DNA from: Massilia sp. IC2-278
GTDB lineage: Bacteria > Pseudomonadota > Gammaproteobacteria > Burkholderiales > Burkholderiaceae_D
Assembly: GCF_020708045.1 (NCBI RefSeq)
Contig: NZ_JAJFES010000001.1
Span: 496,001-560,000 of the forward strand
Direction of reading: 5' to 3'
DNA length: 64,000 bases
In this document: positions 1-7,699 of the stretch, piece after piece
How the letters are laid out: every line of letters starts with the position of its first letter
Numbering within the stretch: the stretch's first letter is position 1
The notes under the pieces: generated by a model
Told to the model about the DNA's origin: nothing
What the model saw: only the letters and a program-made list of their open reading frames with translations
Database searches by the model: none
Made by a program: the position numbers and the translations under genes

Positions 1-188
1 AGGATTGCAAAGGCCAGCGCCCAGCGGCCGAAGGCGAGGAAGACCGGCGGAATCGCGGCGCTCTCGGCCCAGCGCGCCACCACCAGGTTGGCGGCGAACA
101 GGGCAGGCGCGATGAACATGAGCGGCAGTTCGCCAGCGAAAGGATCGTTGCGGTAGCCTAGGGCGCTGCGGGAAACTGCTTCTGTCAC
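1..188 (-). CDS. EamA/DMT-family transporter, N-terminal part (runs off the left edge)
   Basis: This is the first 62 codons of a membrane protein starting at GTG 188 and reading off the left end. The visible peptide has a short polar N-terminus (VTEAVSRSALGYRNDPFAGE) followed by hydrophobic stretches typical of the first helices of EamA (DMT superfamily) metabolite exporters, including the motif ANLVVARW near the first helix and FGRWALAF near the second. It is divergent from the Lrp/AsnC gene at 421, a common arrangement in which the regulator controls an amino-acid or metabolite exporter. The family call rests on a short fragment; the substrate cannot be read from it. Confidence 0.6.
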   Translation of the reverse strand, partial: MTEAVSRSALGYRNDPFAGELPLMFIAPALFAANLVVARWAESAAIPPVFLAFGRWALAFAI

Positions 189-420
189 GAAAACTCCGGA
201 ATTCGATTGCTGCGCTGCCGTAAACGCACTTGTATCGACAAGCGCCACGGCAGCAAATTGGGGTGTTTGTCTGGGAGATGTCGATTTTACTGCGCCGCAC
301 AAAAAATATTCTTTCGTATCCAGCGGAGATTGGCGGAGGCGGGTGAAGGTTCTTCTTTGTCTAGGCTAGAATGTAGAAGAATTATCTTGTGAGTTAAATT
401 TTTGAAAAGGAGGCCTGGCA
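189..420. promoter_or_regulatory. divergent control region between exporter and Lrp-type regulator
   Basis: These 232 bases separate the two divergent starts and are richer in A and T than the flanking genes, as expected for a promoter region bound by an Lrp-type protein. A strong Shine-Dalgarno sequence (AAAGGAGG) lies just before the regulator start at 421. I see no convincing -35/-10 pair beyond a TAGAAT at 367-372 that could be a -10 box for the regulator. Confidence 0.4.
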
Positions 421-888
421 ATGAAGGATGGCGTGCTCGACGAGATCGACCGCAAGATACTGCGCACCCTCGCGCGCGACGGGCGCATCAGCAACCAGAA
501 GCTGGCCGAGACCGTCAATCTGTCGCCCACGCCATGCTGGCACCGGGTCAAGGCGCTGGAAGAATCGGGGCATGTGCAGGGCTATGTGGCGGTGCTCGAC
601 CAGCGTGCGCTGGGCGTACCGGACACGGTGATCATCGAGGTCACAGTGGACCGGCACGACGACGAGATCTTCCAGGCGTTTTCGGACGCGTTGGCGGATT
701 TGCCGGAGGTGATGGAGGCCTACCTGCTGTCGGGCGAATACGATTACCTGATCAAAGTGGCGGTGTCGGGTACCGAGGGCTACGAGCGGTTCCTGCGCCA
801 GAAGTTGTATAAACTGCCGGGAGTAAAACACACGCGCTCGACATTTACTCTGCGCTGCCTGAAGCGGGCGGCGTCGGTGGCGCCTTGA
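421..888 (+). CDS. Lrp/AsnC family transcriptional regulator
   Basis: A 155-residue protein of the usual Lrp/AsnC length. Residues 1-60 form the winged helix-turn-helix (LDEIDRKILRTLARDGRIS, then LSPTPCWHRVKALEESG for the recognition helix). Residues 65-145 form the RAM effector-binding domain, with VMEAYLLSGEYDYLIKV and the FLRQKLYKLPGV helix. Such proteins bind amino acids and control transport or catabolism genes. It is divergent from an EamA exporter, the likely target. The start is fixed by an AAAGGAGG ribosome site seven bases upstream. The effector is unknown. Confidence 0.9.
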   Translation: MKDGVLDEIDRKILRTLARDGRISNQKLAETVNLSPTPCWHRVKALEESGHVQGYVAVLDQRALGVPDTVIIEVTVDRHDDEIFQAFSDALADLPEVMEAYLLSGEYDYLIKVAVSGTEGYERFLRQKLYKLPGVKHTRSTFTLRCLKRAASVAP

Positions 889-900
889 TTGGAGACGAGG

Positions 901-1437
901 ATGCACAAGCTGTCACATCAGGTCGACGGGGAATGGCTTGCCTTCCTGCCGCCGGCGCACTACCGCGTCGATGCCGGCCGGCTGAGCGGGCACCTGCGCG
1001 GCGGCGATCCGGCGGTTTTCGAGGAGTTGGCCGGCTGCCTTGCCGCGCCGGTGATGCTGCTCTACGTCCTGCATACGCCGCGCGGCGAAGCCGAGGCCGG
1101 GCGCTACTAAAGTCCCGAGCTCGATGCCGGCACCCTGCGCGCCTTTATCCGCAAGTTCGGCAGCTTCCTGCAAAGCGATGCGCGCTTCGACATCTGGGTC
1201 CATTCGCCCGGTGACGGGGCGACGGTGGTCTGGGATCGCCACGACGATTTGTACGCCTACGGTCCGATCGAGCGATTTGCCGCCGCGCTGGATGCGATGG
1301 GGTATCGGCAGGCCCCGCTCGTCAATCCAGGTGCGCACATGCACCATTACCGCAAAAGCTGCGACGAGATGGCGCGCGCACTCATCGAGGAATTCGACTG
1401 GGTGGTTTCTCCGCTGCGGCCCGAGGACGAGCAGTAA
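901..1437 (+). pseudogene. conserved hypothetical protein interrupted by one in-frame stop
   Basis: One reading frame of about 178 codons starts at ATG 901 (GGAG ribosome site at 891-894), 12 bases after the Lrp gene. It carries a TAA at 1108-1110 and then continues in the same frame, with protein-like sequence, to the stop at 1437. The junction reads GRY-stop-SPELDAGTL. A CAA glutamine codon changed by C to T would restore a single protein. Both halves look like one globular acidic protein (WLAFLPPAHYRVDAG... in the first, FDIWVHSPGDGATVVWDRHD in the second). I do not recognise a family. It could be a true nonsense mutation or a base-call error. Confidence 0.65.
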
Positions 1438-1445
1438 TGGGGTAC

Positions 1446-1588
1446 GTAGGGTGGACTCCCGAGTCCACGCGGTAGAGCGCTTGCGGGTCGAGACAGTGTC
1501 AGTGCCGACATGCTTGCGGATCGGCGCCCGGCGGTCAGGCCATGACTGATAAGCAGTCCTACCGCGTGGACTCAGGAGTCCACCCTAC
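1446..1588. repeat. paired REP-like palindromes, stem word ACTC/GAGT
   Basis: Two copies in inverted orientation, 1446-1474 and 1560-1588. Each has the frame GTAGGGTGG-stem-CCACGCGGTA; the stems are GTGGACTC-CC-GAGTCCAC and GTGGACTC-AG-GAGTCCAC. They sit between the convergent broken gene and the EEP gene. Related elements with different inner stems occur at about 18.0, 23.3, 32.3, 36.3 and 59.9 kb. Confidence 0.85.
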
Positions 1589-1617
1589 AACATCCAGAAT
1601 CCAGGACCGGGACCGGG

Positions 1618-2703
1618 TCACGCCTGTGGCTCGTGCACATCCGACACCCGCACCGGCTCGGCCGCGATCTTCTCGTCGGCCAGCGCCTCGTCCTCGGCAT
1701 CGGCTTCCAGCCCTTCCTGCGTCGCCCCATGACGGCGGTCGTAGGCCAGCTCCACCAGCATCGGGAAGTGGTCCGACCCGAACGCCGGCAGGCGCTGGAT
1801 GTGGGCCAGCGTGAAGTGCTTGCTGTGGAACAGGTGGTCAAGCGGCCAGCGGAACAGGGGAATGCCGGCGTGGAAGGTGTTGAACATGCCGCGGCCGATG
1901 CGCGGGTCGAGCAGGCCGCTGATCTTGCGGAACAGGCGCGTCGTGGTCGACCACGCGACGTCGTTCAGGTCGCCCGCCACCACCACCGGGGTATCGAGAT
2001 CGGCCACGCTGCGCGCCACCACCAGCAGCTCGGCGTCGCGCTCGGTCGATTCGTCGTGCTCGGTCGGGCTGGGCGGGGCCGGGTGCAGGAAGTGCATGCG
2101 CACCTTGCGCCCCGACTCCAGCACGATCATGGCATGCATCGAGGGGATGTCGTCCTCGACCAGGAACTGGATCGCCGTGTCTTCGAGCGGCAGTTTCGAA
2201 TACACGTGCATGCCGTACAAATTGTCGAGCGGGCACTTCATGGCGTAGCGGTATTCGCCCTCGAGCGTATCGAGATGGCGCTGCCACCAGGCGTCGGACT
2301 CCAGGGTGACGAAGATGTCGGGCCGGTGCTCGCGGATCAGAGCCAGCAGGCCTTCGGCATTGTGGTTCGGCGCCAGCACGTTGGCGGTCAGGATGCGCAG
2401 GCGCTCCTCGCGGTCGCTGGACACCGCTGCCTTGACTTCGTTCGGGTAGATCCGGGTATAGGGGATGATCCACCAGGCCTGGTAGACCAGGCAGGCGGCG
2501 GTGACGGCGAGCAGGATCTCGGTTTCGTAGTCGCCCAGGTCGAGCAGCGACAGCTGGGCGATGAGCACGGCCAGCGCCACGGCGGCGATCTGCAGGCGCG
2601 GGAAGTCGAGGTCGCGCACCAGCCAGGTCGTGCGCTGCGAGAGCGGGACCAGGGTGGCGAGCGCGATCAGTACGACCAGGGTGGCAAGGATGGGAAAGGC
2701 CAT
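1618..2703 (-). CDS. membrane-anchored endonuclease/exonuclease/phosphatase (EEP) family protein
   Basis: A 361-residue protein. Residues 1-80 hold two or three hydrophobic segments (AFPILATLVVLIALATLV; IAAVALAVLIAQLSLL; LLAVTAACLVYQAWWI). Residues 100-325 are an EEP domain: ILTANVLAPN at the start, GDLNDVAWS in the middle (Asp/Asn metal site), PLDHLFHS, and the terminal GSDHFPMLVEL motif with the catalytic Asp-His pair. This layout is common in proteins annotated as endonuclease/exonuclease/phosphatase or YafD-like. The substrate (phosphodiester or phospholipid headgroup) is not readable. The C-terminal 35 residues are acidic and low in complexity. The start ATG at 2703 is the only one before the first membrane segment. 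Confidence 0.85.
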   Translation of the reverse strand: MAFPILATLVVLIALATLVPLSQRTTWLVRDLDFPRLQIAAVALAVLIAQLSLLDLGDYETEILLAVTAACLVYQAWWIIPYTRIYPNEVKAAVSSDREERLRILTANVLAPNHNAEGLLALIREHRPDIFVTLESDAWWQRHLDTLEGEYRYAMKCPLDNLYGMHVYSKLPLEDTAIQFLVEDDIPSMHAMIVLESGRKVRMHFLHPAPPSPTEHDESTERDAELLVVARSVADLDTPVVVAGDLNDVAWSTTTRLFRKISGLLDPRIGRGMFNTFHAGIPLFRWPLDHLFHSKHFTLAHIQRLPAFGSDHFPMLVELAYDRRHGATQEGLEADAEDEALADEKIAAEPVRVSDVHEPQA

Positions 2704-2793
2704 GGCAGAGCGGTATTCTTGTTATTCGATGCCGCCAGTATGCCCGTGTCCGCCTTCTTGATTTGTTCGGAAACGAACATAGCCATTCGCCAA

Positions 2794-3786
2794 TCAGGCG
2801 CCTGCCACGCCTTTACCTTCAGCTTCGCTTTCACTTTCACCGGGCGCCTGGACCGGCCGCCGGTTCGCGATCCCGAAGGGCACGTGCACCATCGGGATGG
2901 TGCCGCCCGGTGCGGCGCGCAGGTGCGACATCTGGTCGTCGAAGAAGATGTGCGGCTTGAACACGCCCAGCACGCGCGACTTGTCCATCCCGCCCAGGAA
3001 AAAGGTTTCGTCGGGCGACACGCCCCAGCTTTTCAGCGTGGTAACGACGCGCTCGTGCGAGGGCGCATTGCGCGCCGTGATGATGGCGATGCGCACGATG
3101 CGCCGGTAAGCCGGATCGGCGCGCGCGGCGTCGTCCTCGAGGCGCTGCAGCACCGCCAGCTGGCGGAACAGCGCCGCCAGCGGCCCCACGCTGTGCGGGC
3201 GCGCCACGTGCAGGGTTTCGTGGGCGTGGAATTCGTCGAGGTCGTTGTTGCGCTTGAAGACGGTCTCGGATTCGTCGTCGGCCAGCACGCCGTCGAAGTC
3301 GAAGGCCACGCGCAGTTCCAGGTCGCCGTCTTCGTCGGCGATCTTCGAGGGCAGCACCAGCCCGGCCGGGTAGTCGACGGCGATCGCATTCTTGACGTCG
3401 TCCTCGTTCGCGCTGAGGAACAGCGAGGCGTTAAAGGCCGGCAGGTAAGGGTAGGGCGGCTTGCCGTTCATGAAGGCGGCGCGCGAGATGTCCAGGCCAT
3501 GGTGGGCGATCGAGCGCATCACGCGCAGGCCGGTCTCCGGGGAATTACGCGAAAACAGCACCACCTCGACCGGGGCCTGCTGCGGGAGCCAGCGGTTGAT
3601 GTTCAGGAAGCGCCGGATGAAGGGAAAGGCCACGCCCTTGCCGAGGATGGTGTCGAGGTGCCGCTCCTGGTAGTCGCGGTAGGCCTCGGCGCCGTGCTCC
3701 AGGTAGACCTGGTGCGACTCGGACAAATCGAACAGCGCGCTGGAAGCCACGCCAATGACGAGTTTCTGTTCTATCGGGAAGGGCAT
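2794..3786 (-). CDS. 5'-nucleotidase, cytosolic type I family
   Basis: A 330-residue cytoplasmic protein matching the cytosolic 5'-nucleotidase I family, which hydrolyses nucleoside monophosphates. Landmarks are VIGVASSALFDL near the N-terminus, VVLFSRNSPETG (residues 75-86), the haloacid-dehalogenase-like catalytic motif VAFDFDGVLADD at about 160, IITARNAPSHERV at about 235, and the late motif PHIFFDDQMSH. Its ATG abuts the TGA of the upstream HDOD gene with no gap, so translation is probably coupled. The last 20 residues are an acidic tail. The role is likely nucleotide turnover. Confidence 0.85.
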   Translation of the reverse strand: MPFPIEQKLVIGVASSALFDLSESHQVYLEHGAEAYRDYQERHLDTILGKGVAFPFIRRFLNINRWLPQQAPVEVVLFSRNSPETGLRVMRSIAHHGLDISRAAFMNGKPPYPYLPAFNASLFLSANEDDVKNAIAVDYPAGLVLPSKIADEDGDLELRVAFDFDGVLADDESETVFKRNNDLDEFHAHETLHVARPHSVGPLAALFRQLAVLQRLEDDAARADPAYRRIVRIAIITARNAPSHERVVTTLKSWGVSPDETFFLGGMDKSRVLGVFKPHIFFDDQMSHLRAAPGGTIPMVHVPFGIANRRPVQAPGESESEAEGKGVAGA

Positions 3787-4842
3787 TCAATCCTCGGTTC
3801 CTGGTTGATCGGCCAGCTGATCATAACAGGGCCGCAGGCGGGTGCCGAGGATGGCGCCGGCCAGCGGATCGTCGGGCTGGACGGCGCCGGCGTCGACGAG
3901 CAGGCGCAGCTTGGCGAGGCGGTCGCCCTGGGCCAGCACCTGGCCCAGCGCCGAGGAGTCCGGCCGGTTGCCTTCGAGGATGGCGCCGGCCACGGTTTCC
4001 GGAAATTCCCAGTGCAGCGCGATGCCGTAGGCCATGCGCCGCGCCAGCGCGAACAGCACCCCGACCACGCTGCTGGAGGCCGGCAGCCCCTTGCCGTCGC
4101 AGACCTGGTCGATCAGGCGGAAGGCCACCACCAGCCCGACGTTCTGCACCAGGCCGGCGAGATAGGCTTCGAAGGGGTCGGCGCCCGTGGTCGGCGCCAG
4201 CGTGCTGGCCGCCAGCGCGCATTTCTCGGACTGGCGCCAGATCTGCGGCGCCACCTGCTTGGCGAAGCGCCCGGTCTGCGTGCTGATGATGGGGCGGAAA
4301 GCCACGCGCGCCAGCAGCATGCGCAGGCCGTTACGGCCGAGCAGGATCAGCGCGCCCTGGATGGTGCGGATCGGTGCCGGCGGCCGGTACCAGGAACTGT
4401 TCGCTTCGCGGATCACTTCGCCCACCAGCACCACGTCCTGCGCCACCATGCGTGCGATGTCGGCGCCCGAGACGCTGTCGTCGCGCAGGCTGCGCAGCAG
4501 TTCCGGGATCACCGAGGGCACGCGCGGCACCAGCTCGGCCGCATAGGCCGGGCGCTGCGCCAGGCGCGACAGCTCGGCCAGAACCAGGGCCTCGGTGGCG
4601 GCGTCGGCCGGCGCTGCAGCCGGGACGGCGCCCGCCAGCCAGCGGTAGAAGGCCAGGTCGAGCGAGGGGCCGGGGTCGGGTGCGGGCGCAGGGGTGTCGG
4701 ATGCAGGCACAGCAGGCGCAGCGGGCGCAACAGGGGGAGTAGCTGCGGGAGCGGGAACGCCGGAAGCGGCGCCAGGCTGTGCGGAGAGGCTGCCCGGCGA
4801 TCGCGGCGCGGCGCCAAACAGGCGCGCGATCCAGTTCTTCAT
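3787..4842 (-). CDS. HDOD domain protein
   Basis: A 351-residue protein if started at ATG 4842 (MKNWIARLFG); a TTG start 39 bases upstream is possible but less likely. Residues 15-75 are a Pro/Ala-rich linker. The HDOD domain occupies roughly residues 115-300: VPRVPSVIPELLRSL, QDVVLVGEVIREANSSWY, IRTIQGALILLGRNGL, and SEKCALAASTLA. HDOD proteins are non-catalytic HD-fold relatives found in bacterial signalling, often linked to cyclic-di-GMP and motility. The stop codon is directly followed by the 5'-nucleotidase ATG, so the two form an operon. Partners are not evident from sequence. Confidence 0.85.
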   Translation of the reverse strand: MKNWIARLFGAAPRSPGSLSAQPGAASGVPAPAATPPVAPAAPAVPASDTPAPAPDPGPSLDLAFYRWLAGAVPAAAPADAATEALVLAELSRLAQRPAYAAELVPRVPSVIPELLRSLRDDSVSGADIARMVAQDVVLVGEVIREANSSWYRPPAPIRTIQGALILLGRNGLRMLLARVAFRPIISTQTGRFAKQVAPQIWRQSEKCALAASTLAPTTGADPFEAYLAGLVQNVGLVVAFRLIDQVCDGKGLPASSSVVGVLFALARRMAYGIALHWEFPETVAGAILEGNRPDSSALGQVLAQGDRLAKLRLLVDAGAVQPDDPLAGAILGTRLRPCYDQLADQPGTED

Positions 4843-4956
4843 GATGGGAGGTGTCGGCCGGGGAAGGCCGGATTCTACCAAGCCACGGCGAAACGCGTTG
4901 CCGGGCCTGCGCTACGGTGTGCAAGCGCAGTGTGCAAGCGCGGTGCGCTACTGCGC

Positions 4957-4981
4957 CGCGGCGCGCTCCTGGCGCGCCGCG
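4957..4981. terminator. GC-rich hairpin downstream of the first tandem lipoprotein gene
   Basis: Arms CGCGGCGCGC (4957-4966) and GCGCGCCGCG (4972-4981) pair perfectly around a five-base loop, 15 bases past the stop of the lipoprotein gene at 4997. No T-run follows on either strand, so this is at best a weak or Rho-assisted terminator. Confidence 0.35.
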
Positions 4982-4996
4982 ATTGCTGCACAGGGC

Positions 4997-5263
4997 TCAG
5001 CGGCCGGTGCCCGACGTCGTGCCGGTGCTCGAGGTCGTGCCGGTGCCGGTGGCCGAGCTGCTGCCGCCGCTGATGCCCACGTTGCCGTTCGGCTTGGGCG
5101 CCGGGTTCTCCGGCGACTCGGTCATGGGCACGCTGCCCGAACCGCTGCTCATGCTGCCGGACGTGCTCGAGCCAGTCGAATCGGTGGTGCCGGTGGAGCT
5201 GCAGGCGGCCAGGCCCAGGCTCATCAGGCCGGCCAGGACGATGCTGGTAGAAGTGCGCTTCAT
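4997..5263 (-). CDS. Ser/Thr/Gly-rich small lipoprotein (tandem copy A)
   Basis: An 88-residue protein starting at ATG 5263 after a clear GGAG. Residues 1-21 are a lipoprotein signal peptide (MKRTSTSIVLAGLMSLGLAA) with the lipobox LAAC, cysteine at 21. The mature part is almost entirely Ser, Thr and Gly repeats, with a short PENPAPKPNGN segment. It is a paralogue of the gene at 5453-5731: the signal peptides are near identical and both mature chains begin SSTGTTDS. No enzymatic domain is present; a surface or envelope spacer role is a guess. It has its own upstream element (5331-5372). Confidence 0.75.
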   Translation of the reverse strand: MKRTSTSIVLAGLMSLGLAACSSTGTTDSTGSSTSGSMSSGSGSVPMTESPENPAPKPNGNVGISGGSSSATGTGTTSSTGTTSGTGR

Positions 5264-5330
5264 GGGTGTTCTCCGTGAGTGATTGAGAAGACAATCGAGG
5301 AATCCATCATGCAAGCGCTCTCGTCGGTTT

Positions 5331-5372
5331 GCTATAGGAGCGCGACGAGAGTCCTTGTAGGATGTGCCGGAC
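5331..5372 (-). promoter_or_regulatory. conserved upstream element of lipoprotein copy A
   Basis: On the + strand the block reads GCTATAGGA, 16 bases, TGTAGGA, 4 bases, CCGGAC. The same three words with the same spacings occur at 5787-5828 before copy B while the intervening bases differ. Read on the coding (minus) strand this gives TCCTACA and TCCTATAGC boxes spaced like a promoter, about 70 bases upstream of the ATG. Confidence 0.55.
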
Positions 5373-5406
5373 GTTCGCTAACGGGTCGCGTCGCTGCAAA
5401 CGGCGT

Positions 5407-5448
5407 GCCCGGCCCGGAGGCGATGCCGCGTTAACGCGGCGGCCGGGC
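5407..5448. terminator. nested palindrome downstream of lipoprotein copy B
   Basis: A perfect 16-base palindrome (GCCGCGTTAACGCGGC, 5425-5440) sits inside outer arms GCCCGGCC (5407-5414) and GGCCGGGC (5441-5448), immediately after the stop of the gene at 5453-5731. It would form a strong stem-loop ending that transcript, but no T-run follows. Confidence 0.45.
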
Positions 5449-5452
5449 GGGC

Positions 5453-5731
5453 TTAGCGGGTGCCGGTGCCGGTGGTGCTGCTGGTGCCGGTGCTGGCCGG
5501 GGTGGCGGTGCTGGTCGGCGTGGCCGAGGTGCCGGTCGAGGTATCGGTGCCGTTCATGCCGCTGCCCGAGGTGGTGCCCGACATGCCGGCGCCGGTGCTG
5601 CTGGAGCCGCTGCTCATGGTGCCCGACGAGCTGGTGCCCATCGACGAATCGGTGGTGCCGGTGGAGCTGCAGGCGGCCAGGCCAAGGCTCATCAGGCCGG
5701 CCAGCATGACACTGGTATAAGTGCGCTTCAT
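5453..5731 (-). CDS. Ser/Thr/Gly-rich small lipoprotein (tandem copy B)
   Basis: A 92-residue paralogue of copy A. Start ATG 5731 follows GGAGG. The signal peptide is MKRTYTSVMLAGLMSLGLAA with cysteine 21 as the lipidation site. The mature chain is Ser/Thr/Gly/Met-rich with a late Thr-Ala-Pro segment and no folded domain that I can see. The tandem copies share signal peptide, first mature residues, ribosome site and spaced upstream element, but their mature chains have drifted in length and repeat content, as expected for slippage-prone low-complexity DNA. The function is unknown. Confidence 0.75.
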   Translation of the reverse strand: MKRTYTSVMLAGLMSLGLAACSSTGTTDSSMGTSSSGTMSSGSSSTGAGMSGTTSGSGMNGTDTSTGTSATPTSTATPASTGTSSTTGTGTR

Positions 5732-5786
5732 GGTTATCCTCCGTTTTTGATTGAGGATTTCATGATGAGAGTGCCCTCTACAATTG

Positions 5787-5828
5787 GCTATAGGAACAAA
5801 GCGAGACCCGGTGTAGGAGATACCGGAC
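5787..5828 (-). promoter_or_regulatory. conserved upstream element of lipoprotein copy B
   Basis: This is the same GCTATAGGA-N16-TGTAGGA-N4-CCGGAC arrangement (+ strand) as before copy A, with identical internal distances. It lies about 55-100 bases upstream of the start at 5731 and just before the end of the GGDEF-EAL gene, so copy B has its own promoter. Confidence 0.55.
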
Positions 5829-5857
5829 ACACTGCCGAGCTGCCCGGACGTAGCGTC

Positions 5858-7699
5858 TCAGGCCGCGTGGCGCTGCTTCAGCCAGTCCACCAGCGCCGGC
5901 GCCGGCAGCGGGCGGCTGTAGAAGTAACCCTGCCCCTTGGCGCAGTGCTGGGCGCGCACCGCCTGGGCCTGGGCCTCGGTTTCGATGCCTTCGGCCACGG
6001 TGTTCATGCCCAGGCTGCTGGCGACCTTGACGGTGGCTTCGATCAGCACCTGGTGGTGGTGGCTGGTGTCGGCCTTGCAGACGAAGGAGCGGTCGATCTT
6101 GACCGTGTCCACAGGCAGCAGGTGCAGGCTCGACAGCGAGGAATAGCCGGTGCCGAAGTCGTCCAGCGCGAGCTTGATGCCGAGCGCCTTCAGTTCGTGC
6201 AGGCGCAGCTGGGTCTGCTCGTCCTGGGCGGCCAGGCTTTCGGTCACTTCCAGCTGCAGGCTGGCCGCCGGCATGCCGGTCTGGGCCAGGATCGCCGCCA
6301 CTTTCGCCGTCCAGTCGGGCTGGGCCAGCTGGGCGCGCGACAGGTTCACCGCCACCAGGCGCGGCGCGGCGGCGCCCAGCTCGCGCTGCCAGCGCATGAA
6401 GTCGGTACAGGCGCGCAGCAGCACGAAGTCGCCGATCTGGTCGATCAGGCCGCATTCCTCGGCCACGCCGATGAAGTCGAAAGGCGGCACCAGGCCGCGC
6501 ACCGGATGCTGCCAGCGCACCAGCGCCTCGACCCCGGCCGAATGGTCGGTGCTGCCGTCCGGGTTCAGGCCGACCACCGGCTGGTACACGACGAACAGCT
6601 GTTCCTCGGCCAGCGCAGTGCGCAGCTGGGCCTCGATGTCGGCGCGGCGCGCGGCGCGTTCGCGCATGCTGGCCTCGAACACCACGTGGCGTGCGCCGCC
6701 GGCGCGCTTGGCCTCGACCATGGCGATGCTGGCGTCGCGCATCACGGCGTCGGCATCGGCCGCGAGTTCGTTCGACCCGCGCTCGGCGCCCTCGCTCCAG
6801 AACACGCCGATGCTGGCGCGGCAGGCCACCTCGCGCCCGGCCACCCGGTGCGGGCCGGCCAGGGCGTCGAGCAGGCGCGTTGCGGTACGCTCGGCCTCGT
6901 CGCGCTGGCGCAGGCCGTCGAGCAGGACCACGAATTCGTCGCCGCCCACGCGCGCCACCAGGTGGCCGCTGCCGGCGGCGGCATCGATGCGGCGCGCGCC
7001 CGGCGGCATGCCCCAGCCGCGTTCGGCCATCGCCGCCAGCAATTCGTCGGCCAGGGTCACCAGCAGCTGGTCGCCGAGGGCCTGGCCAAGAGTATCGTTG
7101 ATCTGGCGGAAGCGGTCGAAGTTCAGGAACAGCAGCGCGAACTGGCCACCGCCAGCGCTGGTTTCGCCGCCGCCGGCCGCGGGGCGCTCCAGTATCGCCT
7201 GCAGCTGCTCGCGCACGGCGGCGCGGTTCGGCAGGCGCGTCAGGACATCGGTGCGGGCGGCGCTGCGCAGGCGCCGGCGCAGGGTTTCCTGCTCGCGCTG
7301 CATCTCCAGGGTGGCGTCGGTGATCACCGCCATCAGGCGCTGGGCGTCGAGTTTCAGGAGGCTGATCGACAGCACCTGGGGTGCGCCCGGTGCCGTGAAT
7401 GCCTGCCCAAGCGGCAGGCGCAGCGCTTCGCAGACCACACCCGAGGGCTCGGCAAAGCCTTCGGCCAGCCGCTTCACCTGGGGCGCCACGTTGTCGAGCA
7501 CCGCGAACAGGTTATCGAGACCGGCGTCGGTGGCGAGCGGCATCAGGAGGCTGGACGCCATCGGGTTGAGCATCTCGACCGCACCGGCGAGGTCGGTCTG
7601 CACCAGCCCGATGGGCGCGCGGTAGAGGAACTGGACGAGCGCCTCGTAGGCGTCGATGTTTTCAACCTGCATTGCGGCTTCGCTTTGGAATGTCTTCAT
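5858..7699 (-). CDS. PAS-GGDEF-EAL cyclic-di-GMP turnover protein
   Basis: A 613-residue cytoplasmic protein. Residues 15-140 are a PAS-like domain closely resembling the one in the upstream gene (VQFLYRAPIGLVQTDLAGAVEMLNP). Residues 145-335 form a GGDEF domain with the signature intact (ARVGGDEFVVLLDG) but no RxxD inhibitory site before it. Residues 345-605 form an EAL domain with GVEALVRWQHP, LVAVNLSRAQLAQ, LEVTESLA, LALDDFGTGYSSLSSL, VDTVKIDRSF and AEGIETEAQ, so phosphodiesterase activity is expected. It is the last gene of the PYP operon and overlaps the preceding gene by 38 bases; a start at 7672 would shorten the overlap. Confidence 0.9.
   Translation of the reverse strand: MKTFQSEAAMQVENIDAYEALVQFLYRAPIGLVQTDLAGAVEMLNPMASSLLMPLATDAGLDNLFAVLDNVAPQVKRLAEGFAEPSGVVCEALRLPLGQAFTAPGAPQVLSISLLKLDAQRLMAVITDATLEMQREQETLRRRLRSAARTDVLTRLPNRAAVREQLQAILERPAAGGGETSAGGGQFALLFLNFDRFRQINDTLGQALGDQLLVTLADELLAAMAERGWGMPPGARRIDAAAGSGHLVARVGGDEFVVLLDGLRQRDEAERTATRLLDALAGPHRVAGREVACRASIGVFWSEGAERGSNELAADADAVMRDASIAMVEAKRAGGARHVVFEASMRERAARRADIEAQLRTALAEEQLFVVYQPVVGLNPDGSTDHSAGVEALVRWQHPVRGLVPPFDFIGVAEECGLIDQIGDFVLLRACTDFMRWQRELGAAAPRLVAVNLSRAQLAQPDWTAKVAAILAQTGMPAASLQLEVTESLAAQDEQTQLRLHELKALGIKLALDDFGTGYSSLSSLHLLPVDTVKIDRSFVCKADTSHHHQVLIEATVKVASSLGMNTVAEGIETEAQAQAVRAQHCAKGQGYFYSRPLPAPALVDWLKQRHAA

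Noticed and set aside
1633-5073. Very long open frame on the + strand opposite the EEP, nucleotidase and HDOD genes
   Set aside because: It spans three clearly recognised minus-strand genes and an intergenic gap, has Arg/Gly/His-rich composition and no domain. Such frames are a by-product of high GC at codon position three.
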